DNA of 64,000 nt, taken from NCBI RefSeq assembly GCF_964019385.1, contig NC_088647.1, positions 5,280,375 through 5,344,374 on the forward strand, read 5' to 3'. The translations under genes and the position numbers were made by a program. Positions 1 to 12,495 of this stretch are shown here, piece by piece (positions within the stretch are counted from its first letter, which is position 1; the number at the start of each line of letters is the position of its first letter). The notes below the pieces were generated by a model. The model saw nothing but the letters and a program-made list of their open reading frames with translations, did not search any database and was not told the origin of the DNA. Source of the DNA: Sycon ciliatum. Lineage: Eukaryota > Porifera > Calcarea > Leucosolenida > Sycettidae.

Positions 1-357
1 AATGGCCAATGAAGTCCAGATTAATGAGTGGAGTAGCATGAGGCTCATACCAGCCTTGTTTTTGATCCTAGAGTACCCGTGACTACCCGGGTTCCCCTCA
101 GATGTGTACGGTATTATGACGCAAAGATCCGATTACGCTCGACCAAGACCCTATGCAGAGCTGGATCAGGCGTTGCACACTCTGGGGGGGTTATGTACTC
201 TTGGTTACGGATGGCTGGGCTGAATCCGTGTAGAGGCTCCTTACGAGGCACAACAGTATAGGACAGCGTGGTGTCTGCACGTGGGTGGTAGTTCTCTGCT
301 TTCTTCAGCTGGATTCAGCAGTTGGACTTGTTGCATGTGTTGTGCTGTCTTATGCAG
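1..357. other. Left edge, intron of the LPCAT-like gene
   Basis: No exon with the catalytic HX4D motif is visible, so this is read as intron. Positions 172-202 match one arm of the inverted-repeat element at 13491-13741 (GTTGCACACTCT then GGGTTATGTACTCTT), a solo remnant of that family. Confidence 0.5.
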
Positions 358-3300
358 CTATTGTACCTTGCACGGAAGCCATTCCTGTCAACCGGGAAAA
401 TGCCCAGCAACGCTCCAAGGTTCTTGATCTGGTCAAGACGTTCCTGAGCTCACCTGGCCGCCAGACACATCTGGTGGCATTTCCAGAAGGTAGTGTTCAT
501 GAATTTGTTTCCCAGAACCCGTTGATACTTTGTATAACCATATATTTTAAAAATCCATAACCATTCAAGCCATAATTATTTGTTTGCGTGGTAAAATTCA
601 AAAGAGACCTCTTTACGTGGGAGATGGATGCTGCCTAAATTGGAGCAGGGACGGAGTTGTATCCGCGGTGTGTCCGCTGCAACACAATGAGCTAAGGCGT
701 ATTTTGTTGTAAATACAGGTGTCCTGACCACAGCTGCAATCATGAGACAACATTGGGAGATGTTCTTGCTGCGCATTGTTGTCACTCACTACGGTCAACG
801 TTGCGAATAACGACCCTCGACCGTGCGCGAGGAAAAGTGTCGTTATTCGCAACGTTGTCGTTGTTATTCGTGAGGTTGCAAGTACATGCATGCAGTCAAT
901 TGGTCACTACTGCAAGTCAATAAATATTCGGCGCATATTTATTTTCGGCTATTTTCGGCCTGGTCATGTTTGGCTGAAAATTTCTTGCGGCCGAAAATTT
1001 GTTTTGCAAGGTTCAGTGTGACAGAGTATACAGGCGGCAGCAGTACAGGCCGAAAATTTGATGCGGCCGAAATGGGTTTTAGCCCTGGGAGGCCGAAATG
1101 TGTTTTAGTCCTGGGAGGCTGAAATTTGAATGGGCCGAACGTTTGTAGACTTACAGTTGGTCTGAAGGTTTTGTGTCGTTCTCCGCGAGTTGTTGTTACT
1201 AATATACCCAAGGTTCTGTTCATGACGTTGACTATAGTCCAGTGGCTGTGCTGTCACAAGTCGCCCTTTCTGTATGATGCAGTTGTGTCGAGTCCATACA
1301 CTTTCAAGTGCACATCACAAGCAGCAGAAAAGTGCGCAGTGCGTACAGCTGGGAGCTGCGCATTCTTGTTTTTTATGTACATGTACAGACGTTTTTGAAA
1401 ATAACGACCAGTTGATTGTAGGGGTTGCGATGGGTCTGTGATCTAGATCTGGATCCGAATCTGGCCAAATGATCACGGCCTTGGGCATGTTGGGTTGATC
1501 AAATCTGGCTCCAGATCTATAGAATCATCTCACAATTTTGGCGTTCATTTCAACAAATCCGGATCCAGATCTGATGGATTTGGATCCCACCGACCCGAAC
1601 CGAGGAGCACAATGACCGGATCCACTGGATTCTGTATTTGTGTACAAGTGGTGTTAAAGCGATATTGCTGTAATTACTACTTTCTCCCATTGAAACTCTC
1701 AGAGTCGCAAATTCAACCCAGGACAGCGTGCAATAGGATTTTGGTGCATGTTCAGGCTTCATTCAATTGAATTGGATCCAGATTTGACCAAGTGACCATA
1801 CCCTTACTGAGTTTTTATGTTGTGCTGGTGTTGTGAACATGTGTGCGTGCGTGCATGCATTTTTGACCGTTCTGTGTTGTTGCCTGTGAACTTCAGGCAC
1901 CTGTGGTGGGGGCAAGTCACTGCTCTCCTTCAGACGTGGTACGACTACGTTTTGTCATTGCACTTAGATTTTGGTTGGAGGAAGACAAACTGGTACACAA
2001 AGCGAAGAAGCCACTGGAAATTTTGATGAGGCCTTTCGTACCAATGTAGCGACTTTGAAGAGTAATGGTATAAGTTTGTCAAAATTTCCAGTGACTTCTT
2101 TGCTTAGGTCGTCATTGCTTATGTTGTGAATTGGTGTGAAATCTGTCTTGCTGCAACGAACATTGTATATTCAACAATTCCAAGCATCCGTATGCTGCAC
2201 GTATGAATATGACCCTCCCCAACCCACTCACCCACCCCCTGAATGAAAAATAGATTGACTTGACAGGTAGAACGGATGGATGTTTCGGCTATCAATATTT
2301 TTGGAAACTCTACTCGATCCACCCACCCATAAACGAAACTTTGTTCCTTTCGTGTGAAAGATCGATAGTTATGGACGGCCCCTTAGATCATACCGGCCTT
2401 GGCCATCACGTTATGGTTATCACATGTTAGCGTAATGACATGACGCTCAAGCTGACTGGATTTTGAATTTTTCCGATGGTTTATAGGCGATTCAGACTAC
2501 GGCCAAAATCACGTGTAAATTTTTGAATTTCCATGGTGATGCAGTCGTGTTTCAAAATTTTATGCACAATCGCATGCACAATCCCTGATCAAATCCATCC
2601 GAGTCGTAGAAACGTGATCACAGTTGGCTGTAGTCTGAATCGCCCATTAGGAACAATTTTCACGCATAACACCAAGAGTACCTGTTGATAATACGGTAGA
2701 TTGAAAGGTGCAAGTAGTGCCTGTCCGCCACGCATCACGCATGAAACCTTCGTCTCCGAGAAGACGCACTTGGAAGCTAGAAGTGGTAGGAGATGAGTAA
2801 TCACTGATAATGCATTGGCCCAGCTGGCACCCCAGTACATGGCTACGTAATGTAGGCAGTGCCATGCCAGACGCTATGTGCAGAATTGTATGCTCTTGGG
2901 GTTATGGACTCTTTGATCGTAGCGTTTAATGTGCATGTTATTAAACTGTGAAAGTTTTCCAAAGGCAATCTCTGATCGGAAAAAAACTTTGCACATCTAT
3001 CAAGGAGACTGGGCATTGTTCCCTTGCTGCTCCAATGTACCTGTGGCCATGATGACACATGACAATTGTTATACTCTTGAAGAGCACGCCCCCCCCCCCC
3101 CCCCCCCCCTTTAATTCCAGCGGCATTTGTGCAATGGAAATTGTGTGCAGTTGTAGTGCGCAGCAGCGGTGGCTTATTTTGGTTACTGAGCCTTCTGCTG
3201 GTTTGTCGAGGGTGCCGGCTTGTGCTGGATTACCAAAGGATTACTGTTTGCTGTTTTATGTTTATTGCACTACGATTGCTGTTGTAAGACCCACCATGTA

Positions 3301-3772
3301 AAGGAACATTGCTGGGTTGCGGTCGCATGGAAGCCTCTTCTCTGACCGATTGAAAACATAGTGCGGTGTTCAATTTCTGTCTGGTTTGTTGCCGTAGGCG
3401 CTTTCCAGCCTGGTACCGCTGTTCAACCTATTGTTCTGGACTACAGGGCTCGGCAGGTATGTGTGCATGCGCGCGCGCGTGTGTGTGTGTGTCCCATATG
3501 GTGCAGTGGTATATGCAGTCAATTTCCAATTGAGAGGTTGCAGGTTCGATTCCCGACGATTATGGTCGCACACGTCTTTCTTCTCTTTCTCATTCTCCTA
3601 GCTCTTCTTTCATTCTCCTGGTGTGAAAATGAAGGAAAAAAAATGAAAAATAGGGATTTTAATTCATCAGCCTTGCAAGCTATTGAATGATGTAATCCCA
3701 GCACAAATTGTTATGTCTAACATAGCTTGTTCGCTATCATCGCTTCAGCGATGGGCAGGAGTATGAGTATGA

Positions 3773-3811
<39 letters not shown>

Positions 3812-6800
3812 TGTGTGTGTGTGTGTGTGTGCGCTTGTGCGCGTGTGTGTGTGTGTGTGTGTGTGCGTGTGTGTGAAATTGAGATCTGTCTTTTCTGGAT
3901 GCCTCTGCAAGTGTAAGGTGTGTATAGGTAACGGTCACAGTCGTTTAGATTGCGATGAACTCCGCGTTGTGTGGGCCAGGTGTGCATTGGGGTCGATTCA
4001 CATGTCTTCGTCAGTTATGTCACTTACCGTAAAGTCGCGGATATTAAAAAGCCGGGTTTATAAGCATATAAGCCGCTTTCTGCATCAGGCTTTAATGCAA
4101 ACCAGGCTTGTATGCAAACCATGCTTATATGCACCACTGATATTTTTGCCAGCCTTGTATGCACATAGAAGCCAGGCTTCTACGCGCGACACGCGTAGAT
4201 CTACCACTGACTACCGGTATGGCGGCAGTTTTACTATGCACCGTACATAGCGCATGCACTCTTGACCTACCCAATCCGCGCTTGCATAGACGCCAGGCTT
4301 CTACGCGCGACAGGATTATATGGATTTGACCCGTTTGATTTTCAGGCTTCTATCCGCGATGTGCTTGTATGCAAACCCGGCTTTTATCCGCGACTTTACG
4401 GTATGTGGATTGGACAGTTATCTTACGTCTTGATTTGTTTCATTCGAAGCTTGTCCGCTACCGTTGCTATTAGAGAAAATCTGAGGGTGTACATCCAGTG
4501 CATTTGCAGGTTTGCGTGCTTCTCTTGCGACGGGCGTATACATGGTACATAGTGTGTATGTGTGCGTGCACATGTGTGTTTGTGTGTGCATGCATGTGTG
4601 TGTGTGTGTGTGTTTGTGTATGTATGTGTGTGTGTATGTATGTGCGTGCGTGTACGCGCGCATGCATGCAAGTATACGCGCGTGTGTGTGCTCAGACAAT
4701 ACGTTCTGTGCGATGAACCTGTATCCCATGTGCTGTGTGTTCTGCTCTGCTCTGCTGCAGTTGATTTCAGTCTGGTCATTTGACTGCCAGTCGCCGTAAG
4801 TGACTTTCCTGACTGTTCCGCATCTTACTTACTCACTTGAAGTTTTAGGCGCTGTTCACATGAGAGTGTTCAAGTCGGCGTGCACACGCATCGATTGGAG
4901 TGTTGATGTGATAGGTTGCGCTTAGCCCGCACCAGCTGCCAAGTAGCCGTACTAGCCGTACAGTGAAATCTGTCAAGGCGACCACCTGTCCTAGAAGACC
5001 ACTGGAACCAGAATCAAGGGGTGCTATTTCCAGTCAAACGACCCTGGATAAGGAGACCACCTGGTAACAGAGACCACGTTTCGTAGGTCCCTTGAGCAGT
5101 CGTCTTGGGCAGGTTTCTATTTGCGTGCATACGGTAAAACCTGTTGTCCGGACCCTGTGCCAAGCGGAATCCTGTGTTGACCGGACACATTTTTTCCGTG
5201 CACCAAAGTGCTATGCATCGAACGTGCATACTGCACAGGTAGAACATTTCGTCGGTCAATAATTCGTCCAACTCCAAAGAAAGGGAGTTCGTCCGGTTGA
5301 ACATTTCGTCTATGGATCACAGAGTGTATTGAAAAGCTCGACAAATCGACGATTGTAGTCCGGCAATTAATTTAGTCCAAAAGCTCCTTGGACGAAAAAG
5401 ACGAAATTAAATTCCAGCCGAATATTTCTGCTTATACAGTACCTGGATCGTGCGGAATCCTGTTACGTTTTACTATACTTGACAGCATGCCCACACTGAC
5501 CACATTTCCCGCTCAATCCATCACCGGATGAGTCACATGACGGGTGACAATACATGCTCCATACTAGCAAGCAAACTTGTACTTGTGTCACCATGTTAGT
5601 ACCGTACCATGTACTGTCCGAGAACTCAACTCTCGTCTATGCACATGTACATGCACCCTAGGTTCCAGCCTGCAATGCATTGAACTCAACCTAGGTGGAG
5701 AACTACCACATCAGCAGAGCCTTACTCATAGAATGTGATGTAGCTGGCCTGGCTTCTTGTCTACATGCATGTGAAAGACACCCACAGTTTAGTTAGAATA
5801 CCAATGTTTGTCATACTAATGGTCTGTTTTGGCGCAGTGAATTCATTTTGCCGACTAACTGTATGTGTGTGTTTGTGTGCGCGTGTGTGTGTGCGTGTAC
5901 GCGCTTATGTGATCTCTGCTCTTGTGATATCAGCGCTGTTCAAATGTTGTTGCAGCTGAGTCGCCTCTACTCACCTCTTCATATCAAGGTGGGGTTCTAT
6001 CTTGTGTGTGTGTGTTGGGGGTGGGGGTCTATTACATCACAACATCATGTAGCTCACTGTGTGCAGAAAACCGACAGTTTAGCCTGCCCGGTAAAACACA
6101 ATTTCATTTGCGACTACTACTTGAGCAGAACATTGAAGCTCTACTGGTGACGAGTGAATCACCACATGGTTCCTGAACGTATTACTCCTACTACTACTAA
6201 TACAGGGAAACCTGTCTAAGCCAACCGCTCATAGGGCCTTCAAAATGTGGTCGCTGTGTACAGGTGGTCTCCTTATCCAAGGTCATTTAACTAGAAATCG
6301 TATCCCCTGGGCCTGGTTGTAGGTGTCCTCTAGGGCAAGTGGTCACCTTATCAGAGTGGTCGCCTTATCAGAGTGGTCGCCTTGACAGGTTTTGCTGTAT
6401 CTGAATATCTGTGGTCTGGCCCATGATTGCTTCACAATCCAACTGTCAGAACGATGTGTGTTGACTTTCTTCTAACATTATCTTCTTGCTGATGTGCCCT
6501 GTGCTTTCTGTGCTGTTGTAGTTCTTGGATGTCTACCGTCCGTCAGAGGCGGTGAGTACTCCACAACGTAGCTTTTAGACCAGAAGTGCATACTGTACGC
6601 CGTACGGTGCAATTGCATGTGAAATCAGAGAAGAATGTAGGATGGTCTGCAATATGATAGGGCATGATGTTGATGGGGTGTGTGCGAACAGAGAGAATGT
6701 AAGAGGGTGTTTGAGGATATTCAGGGGACAATTCATGACAGGTTTTACTGTACACGTCAGCTGTAAGTGACTGTGTTCAAACTGATTTGTGCCGGTTGAC

Positions 6801-9800
6801 GAGGATGCTGGACTAGTTACTTCCCGGACCGACTATTGAAGCAGGATCTGACTATCTGACCGATTTCAAAGACATGGTCATGTGCATGGCCTATTGTGTG
6901 TGTGTGTGTGTGTGTGCGTGTGTGTGCGTGCGTGCGTGCGTGTGTGTGCACATTTATGCATGTGTGTCTGTGTATGTACATTTGTCTGTGTATTTCTTCT
7001 CAACCACTCTGTAGGAAAAGCAAGATCCAGTTCTCTATGCCAACAATGTTCAAGCTGTTGTGGCAAGGTATGCGGTGTGTGCAGTTGTTTCACTTTCATT
7101 CGTCCTCTGTCTGGACAGCACAGCATGGCGATGTCGGAGAATTGCGGAAACAGACTACGTGTGTGATTATATTCACTTCACTTTTAAAACATGTTTATCT
7201 TTGGTTATGAAGGCAGATACCATGAAGGGGTGAATGTTATTGCTATGCTGACGTCATTGGAACAAAGTGTTTATTACGCCTTGTTCTCCCCGGTCATAAC
7301 TAATTATGTGACACAGTTACCTTCACCTGTATTCGTCGGAGCCACCAATTGTTATTGAATTGTTTGAGTTCCGCCCGCTGTTCTCTCCTGGAATACAGTC
7401 TACACGCGATAACTGATACGTCACTCGCGATAAGACACACACTTTTGAAATCAGGACGTTATGTACTGTTGCATATGTACAATGTATACAGTATAATATT
7501 ATGTAAGTCATGCACTCGCGATAAGTCGAGCATTTCTACCTCCAAGATCGGGTGCGTGACTTATCGAGAGTAGGCTGTATAATGATTACGGTGTATAATT
7601 TAGTGCATATACTTGTTTGCTGGCCTTTGTAGAGAGCTGGGCTGTCCAAGCACTCAGCACACTCGTGATGATGGCATGCTGGTGTACAAGGCATTGCAGC
7701 TCGGTCTGCCGGCAGATGCCGGCTGCGTTGAACTCGGCATTCTCAAGCAGCAGCTCGGGTGAGTGCACATGCACTGTTTATCGTGTTCTGATTGATCAAG
7801 AATACCAACCACCGATGGCAGCGCTTTGTGCTCACCCACCGGGCAAGCCTTATCAGTTCACCCACAGCCTATTCAGAAACAGATGAACCTTGCAAATTGG
7901 AAAATCTGGTTTGGGCTGAGTTCATGCTCCAAACAGTTCTCAAATTCGTACTTGTGTGGCTTGGGTTCTGCCCAGATTATATTAAACTTGGCCGAAAAGG
8001 GAACTCCGTGCTCTTTGCCTTGTTTGATTTCCCTAACCTCCAACCTGAACAGGAAGAACTGCATGGCTATTCTGAGGAGGTTTACTAAGACTAATTTTGG
8101 AAAAGGGCCAGATTTTCGCCGATGATTCGAGAAAACTCCGGATCCCTTTTTCTGAACATTCTGCAGACGCCATTGCTACTATTCTGTAGACTACATGGCA
8201 ATGCTGCTAGTACTTGTACGTACATTACAGTTGTTGTGCTTACACTACCGATAGTTTATTAGTAGTAGTAGTTACTAGTAGTGCACTTTTCATGTGTCAC
8301 TGCCGGTAGTAGTACAGTAGCATGTCTTTTATCCAGCGTTCAGTCATCCGTCATGCGGGTTCTCCCAGTCATCCGTCATGCGGGTTCTCCCAGTCATCCG
8401 TCATGCGGGTTCTCCCAGTCATCCGTCATGTGGGTTCTCCGGCAGCGTGTTGGCAGCTCAGGTTTTCCAGTGTGTTCCATGAAAACCGTGTTAATACCCT
8501 GAACATCATGAACATTGCCTTACACGTATTGTCATAGAGTGGGCTCGTATTGATGTGCACAATTTCCTTTAAAATAAACACGAGTGTTGGATACGAAAAC
8601 AATGCCAAAATGAAGGTACATGGACATGGACATGTGCGACCATGAAACGTAATCGTGTTCATGTGTGGATTGATACGTGTAGGTGATAATTTAGCTTGAG
8701 TTATCCGGAATATTCACGTAACCAACGGGGCTCGGTCCGCGAGGGTGTCGGATGACTGACACGCTGCTGTAGTACATGTTTTGTGTGTTTGTGTGTTTGT
8801 TTGCTGCTTCTATGCCATATAGGTTGAGTATGAGCCAGCTGAAAGAGGCGATGGCCAGGTTTGCCAGTGTCAACACCGCCAAGAATGGCCATGTTACGCA
8901 GGCCGAGATGTCAGCGTATTTAGCCTGGCCTGTGCAAGGTCATGTGCCGGAGATGTTCCGCGAGTACGACACGGTAAGCCAGTGTGCTGCCGTCTGAGCG
9001 CGCTTCAGAGTCTCTGGGGGGTGTCCAACAAGGCGTGTCTGTTTGTTGGACCTTATCTACAGACAAACCTCATGGTGTCGTACGAAGTGTTCATCGGAAG
9101 CGCTGCGAGGGGAGACGTGTTTCTTACCGTGATCGCCAGTGAAGAGTTGCTTCTGCTAAGCACTCCTTTGATGGAGCCTGGTGCCAAAATATCTACATAT
9201 GTACAATGTAGCATGACATGCATGATAATGCCCGTGCAGTGAAGGCAGAACGAAGTGTTACTAGCCACTTGAGTTTCACGCTAGAAATTGTACACGTCCA
9301 ACAGAGAGCAGTGCTTCTTCTGTAAAAGTGTTTAAGCCTAAGTCCACTGCATGCTTGTGAATGTCGACAACACAGTTCATTCACTGCACTTTCCAGTGCT
9401 TTCGTCTTATAGGTCTCAGACTCTGTGGCTTGGCCTGTCAGGAAAATGACAATGCATTGTCAGGACATCCGGTGTACTAGCCCAAACTGTCCTCGGTTCG
9501 GCGATTGAAATGTGTGAATTCAATCCTCCATGGGGCTGCCGAAGGGGGTCCTCAATTCCCGTGTGTCTGTATTCCCCAGGTGTCCTTCAGGACAAGCTCT
9601 ACTGAAACCACACACCTGCTTTTTAGGTTATACTAGTGTTGTAGTACGAATGCCTAACACACTAGTACCTGAAAGACACTAGTGCCTGTAGTGTATGCAT
9701 TGGATTTGAAGGAGACACCGCTCATCTGAAGTGCTTTGCATTTTACAATACATATTTTCCACGTTGTTGAACCTTCGACTCCCCGTACTGTATTGAATAG

Positions 9801-12495
9801 TTGCCATGTGAGTATTAGCACTGAGTTCGAGCCAGCTTGCCACTGGTACACGTAGAAGTGTCATGTTTCCTGGTGTGTGCCATGCGTTGCCTGTGTGTGC
9901 AGGGCAAGTGCAATTACTTGACGTTCCGCGACTTTCTCCTGGGCCTTGTTGACCTAACATATGCCGTCCCGGACCAGGAGAATCTGAAAGTTTCTGCATT
10001 CAAGGTACGGTTTGTGGCACACCTTTCAATAGCTTTTACATGTTGATGGTGTTTCGTTTCTTGTAGAGTGACGCTCTTGGATTTAGCCTGATTTTTACCG
10101 TTCAGGGTCTGTACACACACACACGATATCTCATACATGCATGCACTAAAACGTTCATAACTCACTCAAATCTTGATGGAATTCCATAGTCGAAGCACCT
10201 AGAAAGAAGCCAAAGAGCTCAGCTTTCCATTGCAACAATCGCTGAAGCGCTCGGCATTTCAGTCACGGCAAAACACTGATTTTTCTCACGGACTGATCTT
10301 GAGTGAGGGATTGCCGCTTACCGTAACATCAGGTCGGAAATTCGTTGTAGCTGTTTCGTTCATTGAGCTTCTTTTCCTGCCTCCACATGCCAACATGAGA
10401 CCTTGACAACACATCACAAAACTGATTTTTCGTGCAAACTGCACCGCACCGTCCAGCTGGCTGCAGTGCTTGCAGGCGACTGTGGGGCAAAGCTCACATG
10501 CGGCGCATACCGTAGCAGGGCAGTGTACGTATGCGTTCACCGTACTAGGGCACTATACAGAAACAATGCCCTAGTAGGCTAGTACGGTGCATTACTGACT
10601 GGTCAGCTCCTGGCAACTGGCATGTGATATGCTTGAAAACCTATCCAGCACGTATCACATTTGCTGTGTTCCTTCTTTTTCAGGCCCTTTCAGGAGGCGC
10701 TGACGAAATAACTGTGGACGGAGTGAGGTCTTTCTTCGAAGAGAATGACATTGCTGTCTCAATTGTAGAAAGCCAGGCACTCCTTAATAGCTGGAGTGTT
10801 CTGAGTGGAGCGCACTCGTCCGGAAAGCTCAATAAAGGTGAGGACAACTGCTTGTCTTGTCCAATGGTATGCTGTGGTGTGACCAATGTGATCATCGACA
10901 GGCTTCATTGCACACTACTTTCCATAATCTGAACACTCTCCACACTAGTATTACGGTGGCTGTGAGACGTTCCATTTTTCATCGCCAGAAGTTCACTTAT
11001 CCGTGCTCTTCTCCAGAGTCCACAAGGGATGAAGCAGTAGTGTCCACAGCCTGACTGACACCCACCGTAGATAACACACTTGCTGCAATGCCCGTGTCAT
11101 GCCATGCTCTACGCAGCAAATATCGTTGAAGTTCAGCAACGTTTCACTTTGTGCTGGGTGCCAGTGTGCATTGTTAACCCTTTGAGAGCCGCTTGGAACT
11201 TCATTTTCTTTCAGTTCTACTCACTCCATCAGGAGTCTGAGGTCAGACATGATGACCAGTATATACTCTGCACCAGAGAGCAACGAAAGAGCGAAAACTG
11301 CGCCGAATGCATGCATTTTTGTCCTGCTCCAGCAAGTTCATTTTTCTCGATCGCAGAGTTCCAATTTTCATTGTGTACTCTTGAGAATCCTGCCAGCGGA
11401 ACCCACGCAAATTTGAGTACCTCAGCACGAGGACAAGTTTCGAAATTCTCATCTTTCGCGTTTGTGTAGAATTCTATGCTTTCAAGTATGGGGCGGCGTA
11501 GCCGACATTTGTGCTTTGGATCAGGTTGGCTAAAGCTTAATTTCTTAGGGTTGGCTAAAGCTTAATTTCTTAGGGTTGGCTAAAGCTTAATCTCTTAGGC
11601 TTTTCTTCGTACACTACGACTCAGAATGGCCGCCACGCTCCCAAGTCTCATTTTTTCTGAGTAGACCGCGGTGGACTTGTTTTGCGTTGCTTTGCAAACC
11701 TGCGACGTTGTACGGGTGCTTGAGAGTTGTTCATCCTCATTCGTGTGCAGCCTGGCAATAGCCGCCCTCCTTAAATGGTGGTCGTCAGTCTTGCCTTGGC
11801 ATGTGTACATTTGATATCGCAGTGCTTTGCTTTGCTTAGCCATAGTTTGTCTGTAAAATTCTGCAACTTCATGGCCTTGGGGCAGTTGTTGAGTGAGCAG
11901 TTGGTCAGCAGGGGTAGTTTTGTTACAACTCATTAGTTAGCGTTCACAGCTCCCACACTGGAGTGATACATCTTAATGAAACGACATTGGTTACAAGACA
12001 ATCCTCGTTTAATAGTACTATACAAAACGGTCCAAATTCTCCGACATCTCAAACTCATCATATGAAAGTCCGGATAGTAGATAATCTCGTTTGAAGACAA
12101 AAAAATGAAACCCCCCAGGGTTGTCTACTGACGAGAGTAGACCTGTATGGTGCATTCGAGTACTGCAGGCTGCGAAAGCAGTGGAACAGTTAGTCATGAT
12201 CGTGGTGGAGTCCAGTCTGCCCAAGTCGATCGTGTTGCTGCTGGGGCTGTTGTGGGACTGATGGTTTGACACTGAGCATGACGTTGTAAGCAGTTGTGTT
12301 GCAGTGACCGGCGTTCTCTACTGCTCTGCGTGTGCTGCAGACGAGTTCGCAACACTGCTGCGCCGTTGCCCGGAGTATCTTGTCCTGCTTTTCTGGACGT
12401 TGTTCGGTATGGACGGCTTCCCGCCAGTCACCCCACCAGCAGCAGAAGACAAGCCTGACAGGCGTCGGCGGAAATCCACCCCAGCTCTCATCTAG
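358..12495 (+). CDS. LPCAT-like lysophospholipid acyltransferase, 3' part (12 exons)
   Basis: Exons joined by phase: 358-489, 1897-1938, 3398-3456, 4761-4795, 5934-5988, 6522-6551, 7015-7067, 7633-7758, 8823-8973, 9903-10004, 10684-10837, 12341-12495 (stop TAG). All have AG/GT borders, and the frame stays open throughout. The product reads FPEG then [14 protein letters not shown] across exons 1-2, then [31 protein letters not shown] and [20 protein letters not shown]. This is the order and wording of the LPCAT1/2 acyltransferase domain (motif III FPEGTC, then PGAF..G..VQP). Two EF-hand-like segments follow (about residues 180-265 of the visible part), both lacking a full set of calcium-binding acidic residues. 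A C-terminal HPEY-like helix ([11 protein letters not shown]) and a basic tail RRRRKS end the protein. The family transfers acyl-CoA to lysophosphatidylcholine in ER or lipid-droplet membranes. The HX4D catalytic exon and N-terminal membrane segment lie left of the window. The first exon's acceptor (357) is the least certain border; an acceptor near 308 is also open. Confidence 0.5.
796..857. repeat. Perfect 19-bp-arm hairpin
   Basis: The arms 796-814 and 839-857 are exact reverse complements (CAACGTTGCGAATAACGAC), separated by 24 bp. The region lies in an LPCAT intron. Function unknown; it is probably a tiny foldback element. Confidence 0.5.
2001..2105. repeat. Foldback element in LPCAT intron
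   Basis: Imperfect inverted arms of about 26 bp at 2001-2026 and 2079-2105 (AAGCCACTGGAAATTTTGA and its near complement) flank a roughly 50-bp loop. No ORF. Confidence 0.5.
3497..3570 (+). repeat. tRNA-derived SINE head, Gly(TCC)-like
   Basis: The box A-like TGGTGCAGTGG and box B-like GGTTCGATTCC are correctly spaced. The middle can fold as an anticodon arm with loop TTTCCAA, which would read TCC (Gly). The acceptor stem is only partly paired (CCATA/TATGG), so a retroposon head or tRNA pseudogene is more likely than a working tRNA. It lies just downstream of LPCAT exon 3, followed by an A-rich stretch near 3636-3660. Confidence 0.5.
3774..3873. repeat. (GT)n microsatellite
   Basis: About 100 bp of interrupted GT/GC dinucleotides in an LPCAT intron. 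Long valine/cysteine or histidine/threonine ORFs over it are artefacts. Confidence 0.5.
4027..4401. mobile_element. MITE with TA target duplication (mariner-like)
   Basis: Terminal inverted repeats CCGTAAAGTCGCGGATA and TATCCGCGACTTTACGG are flanked by TA on both sides (4025-4026, 4402-4403). The interior has many copies of a short AGGCTT(G/C)TATGC motif and no transposase. A related, diverged terminus occurs near 14309. Confidence 0.5.
4556..4690. repeat. (GT)n/(GC) microsatellite
   Basis: Degenerate GTGTGT/GCATGC tract immediately 5' of LPCAT exon 4, whose acceptor is at 4760. It may widen the pyrimidine-poor part of the intron but has no coding content. Confidence 0.5.
4961..5118. mobile_element. 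Degenerate TA-flanked element, CAGTGAAA terminus
   Basis: The left end CAGTGAAATCTGTCAAGGCG follows TA. The right end resembles the complement (GGGCAGGTTTCTA). The same terminal pattern (CAGT.AAACCTGT) recurs at 6203 and 31947, so this is one dispersed non-autonomous family, possibly mariner/pogo-like. Confidence 0.5.
6203..6397. mobile_element. TA-flanked element of the CAGTGAAACCTGT family
   Basis: Begins CAGGGAAACCTGTCTAAGCC and ends CCTTGACAGGTTTTGCTG, with TA on both sides. The inside repeats TTATCAGAGTGGTCGCC. 195 bp, non-coding, in an LPCAT intron. Confidence 0.5.
6895..6960. repeat. (GT)n microsatellite
   Basis: GT tract with GC interruptions, about 55 bp upstream of LPCAT exon 7. 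Confidence 0.5.
8340..8440. repeat. 25-bp minisatellite, about four copies
   Basis: Unit CAGTCATCCGTCATGCGGGT plus TCTCC repeated about four times almost exactly. The last copy has a T in place of C. Intronic. Confidence 0.5.
11525..11600. repeat. 26-bp tandem triplicate
   Basis: Three nearly identical copies of GGTTGGCTAAAGCTTAATTT plus CTTAGG, in the last LPCAT intron. Confidence 0.5.

Larger units (their letters stand above)
490..12340. other. LPCAT introns: repeat content
   Basis: Eleven introns of about 0.3-2 kb separate the exons. They hold a 19-bp perfect hairpin (796-857), a foldback (2001-2105), a poly-C run (about 3090-3110), a tRNA-like SINE head (3497-3570), GT tracts (3774-3873, 4556-4690, about 5864-5905, 6895-6960), TA-flanked MITEs (4027-4401, 4961-5118, 6203-6397), a 25-bp minisatellite (about 8340-8440) and a 26-bp triplicate (about 11525-11600). 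I see no second gene. A minus-strand ORF at 11595-11933 is unrecognised. Confidence 0.5.

Noticed and set aside
8340..8440. Possible CRISPR-like array
   Set aside because: Units are contiguous with no spacers, and this is animal DNA.
11595..11933. 112-codon minus-strand ORF in the last LPCAT intron
   Set aside because: The composition is protein-like, but no family, paralogue or splice context supports it. Left as unassigned.
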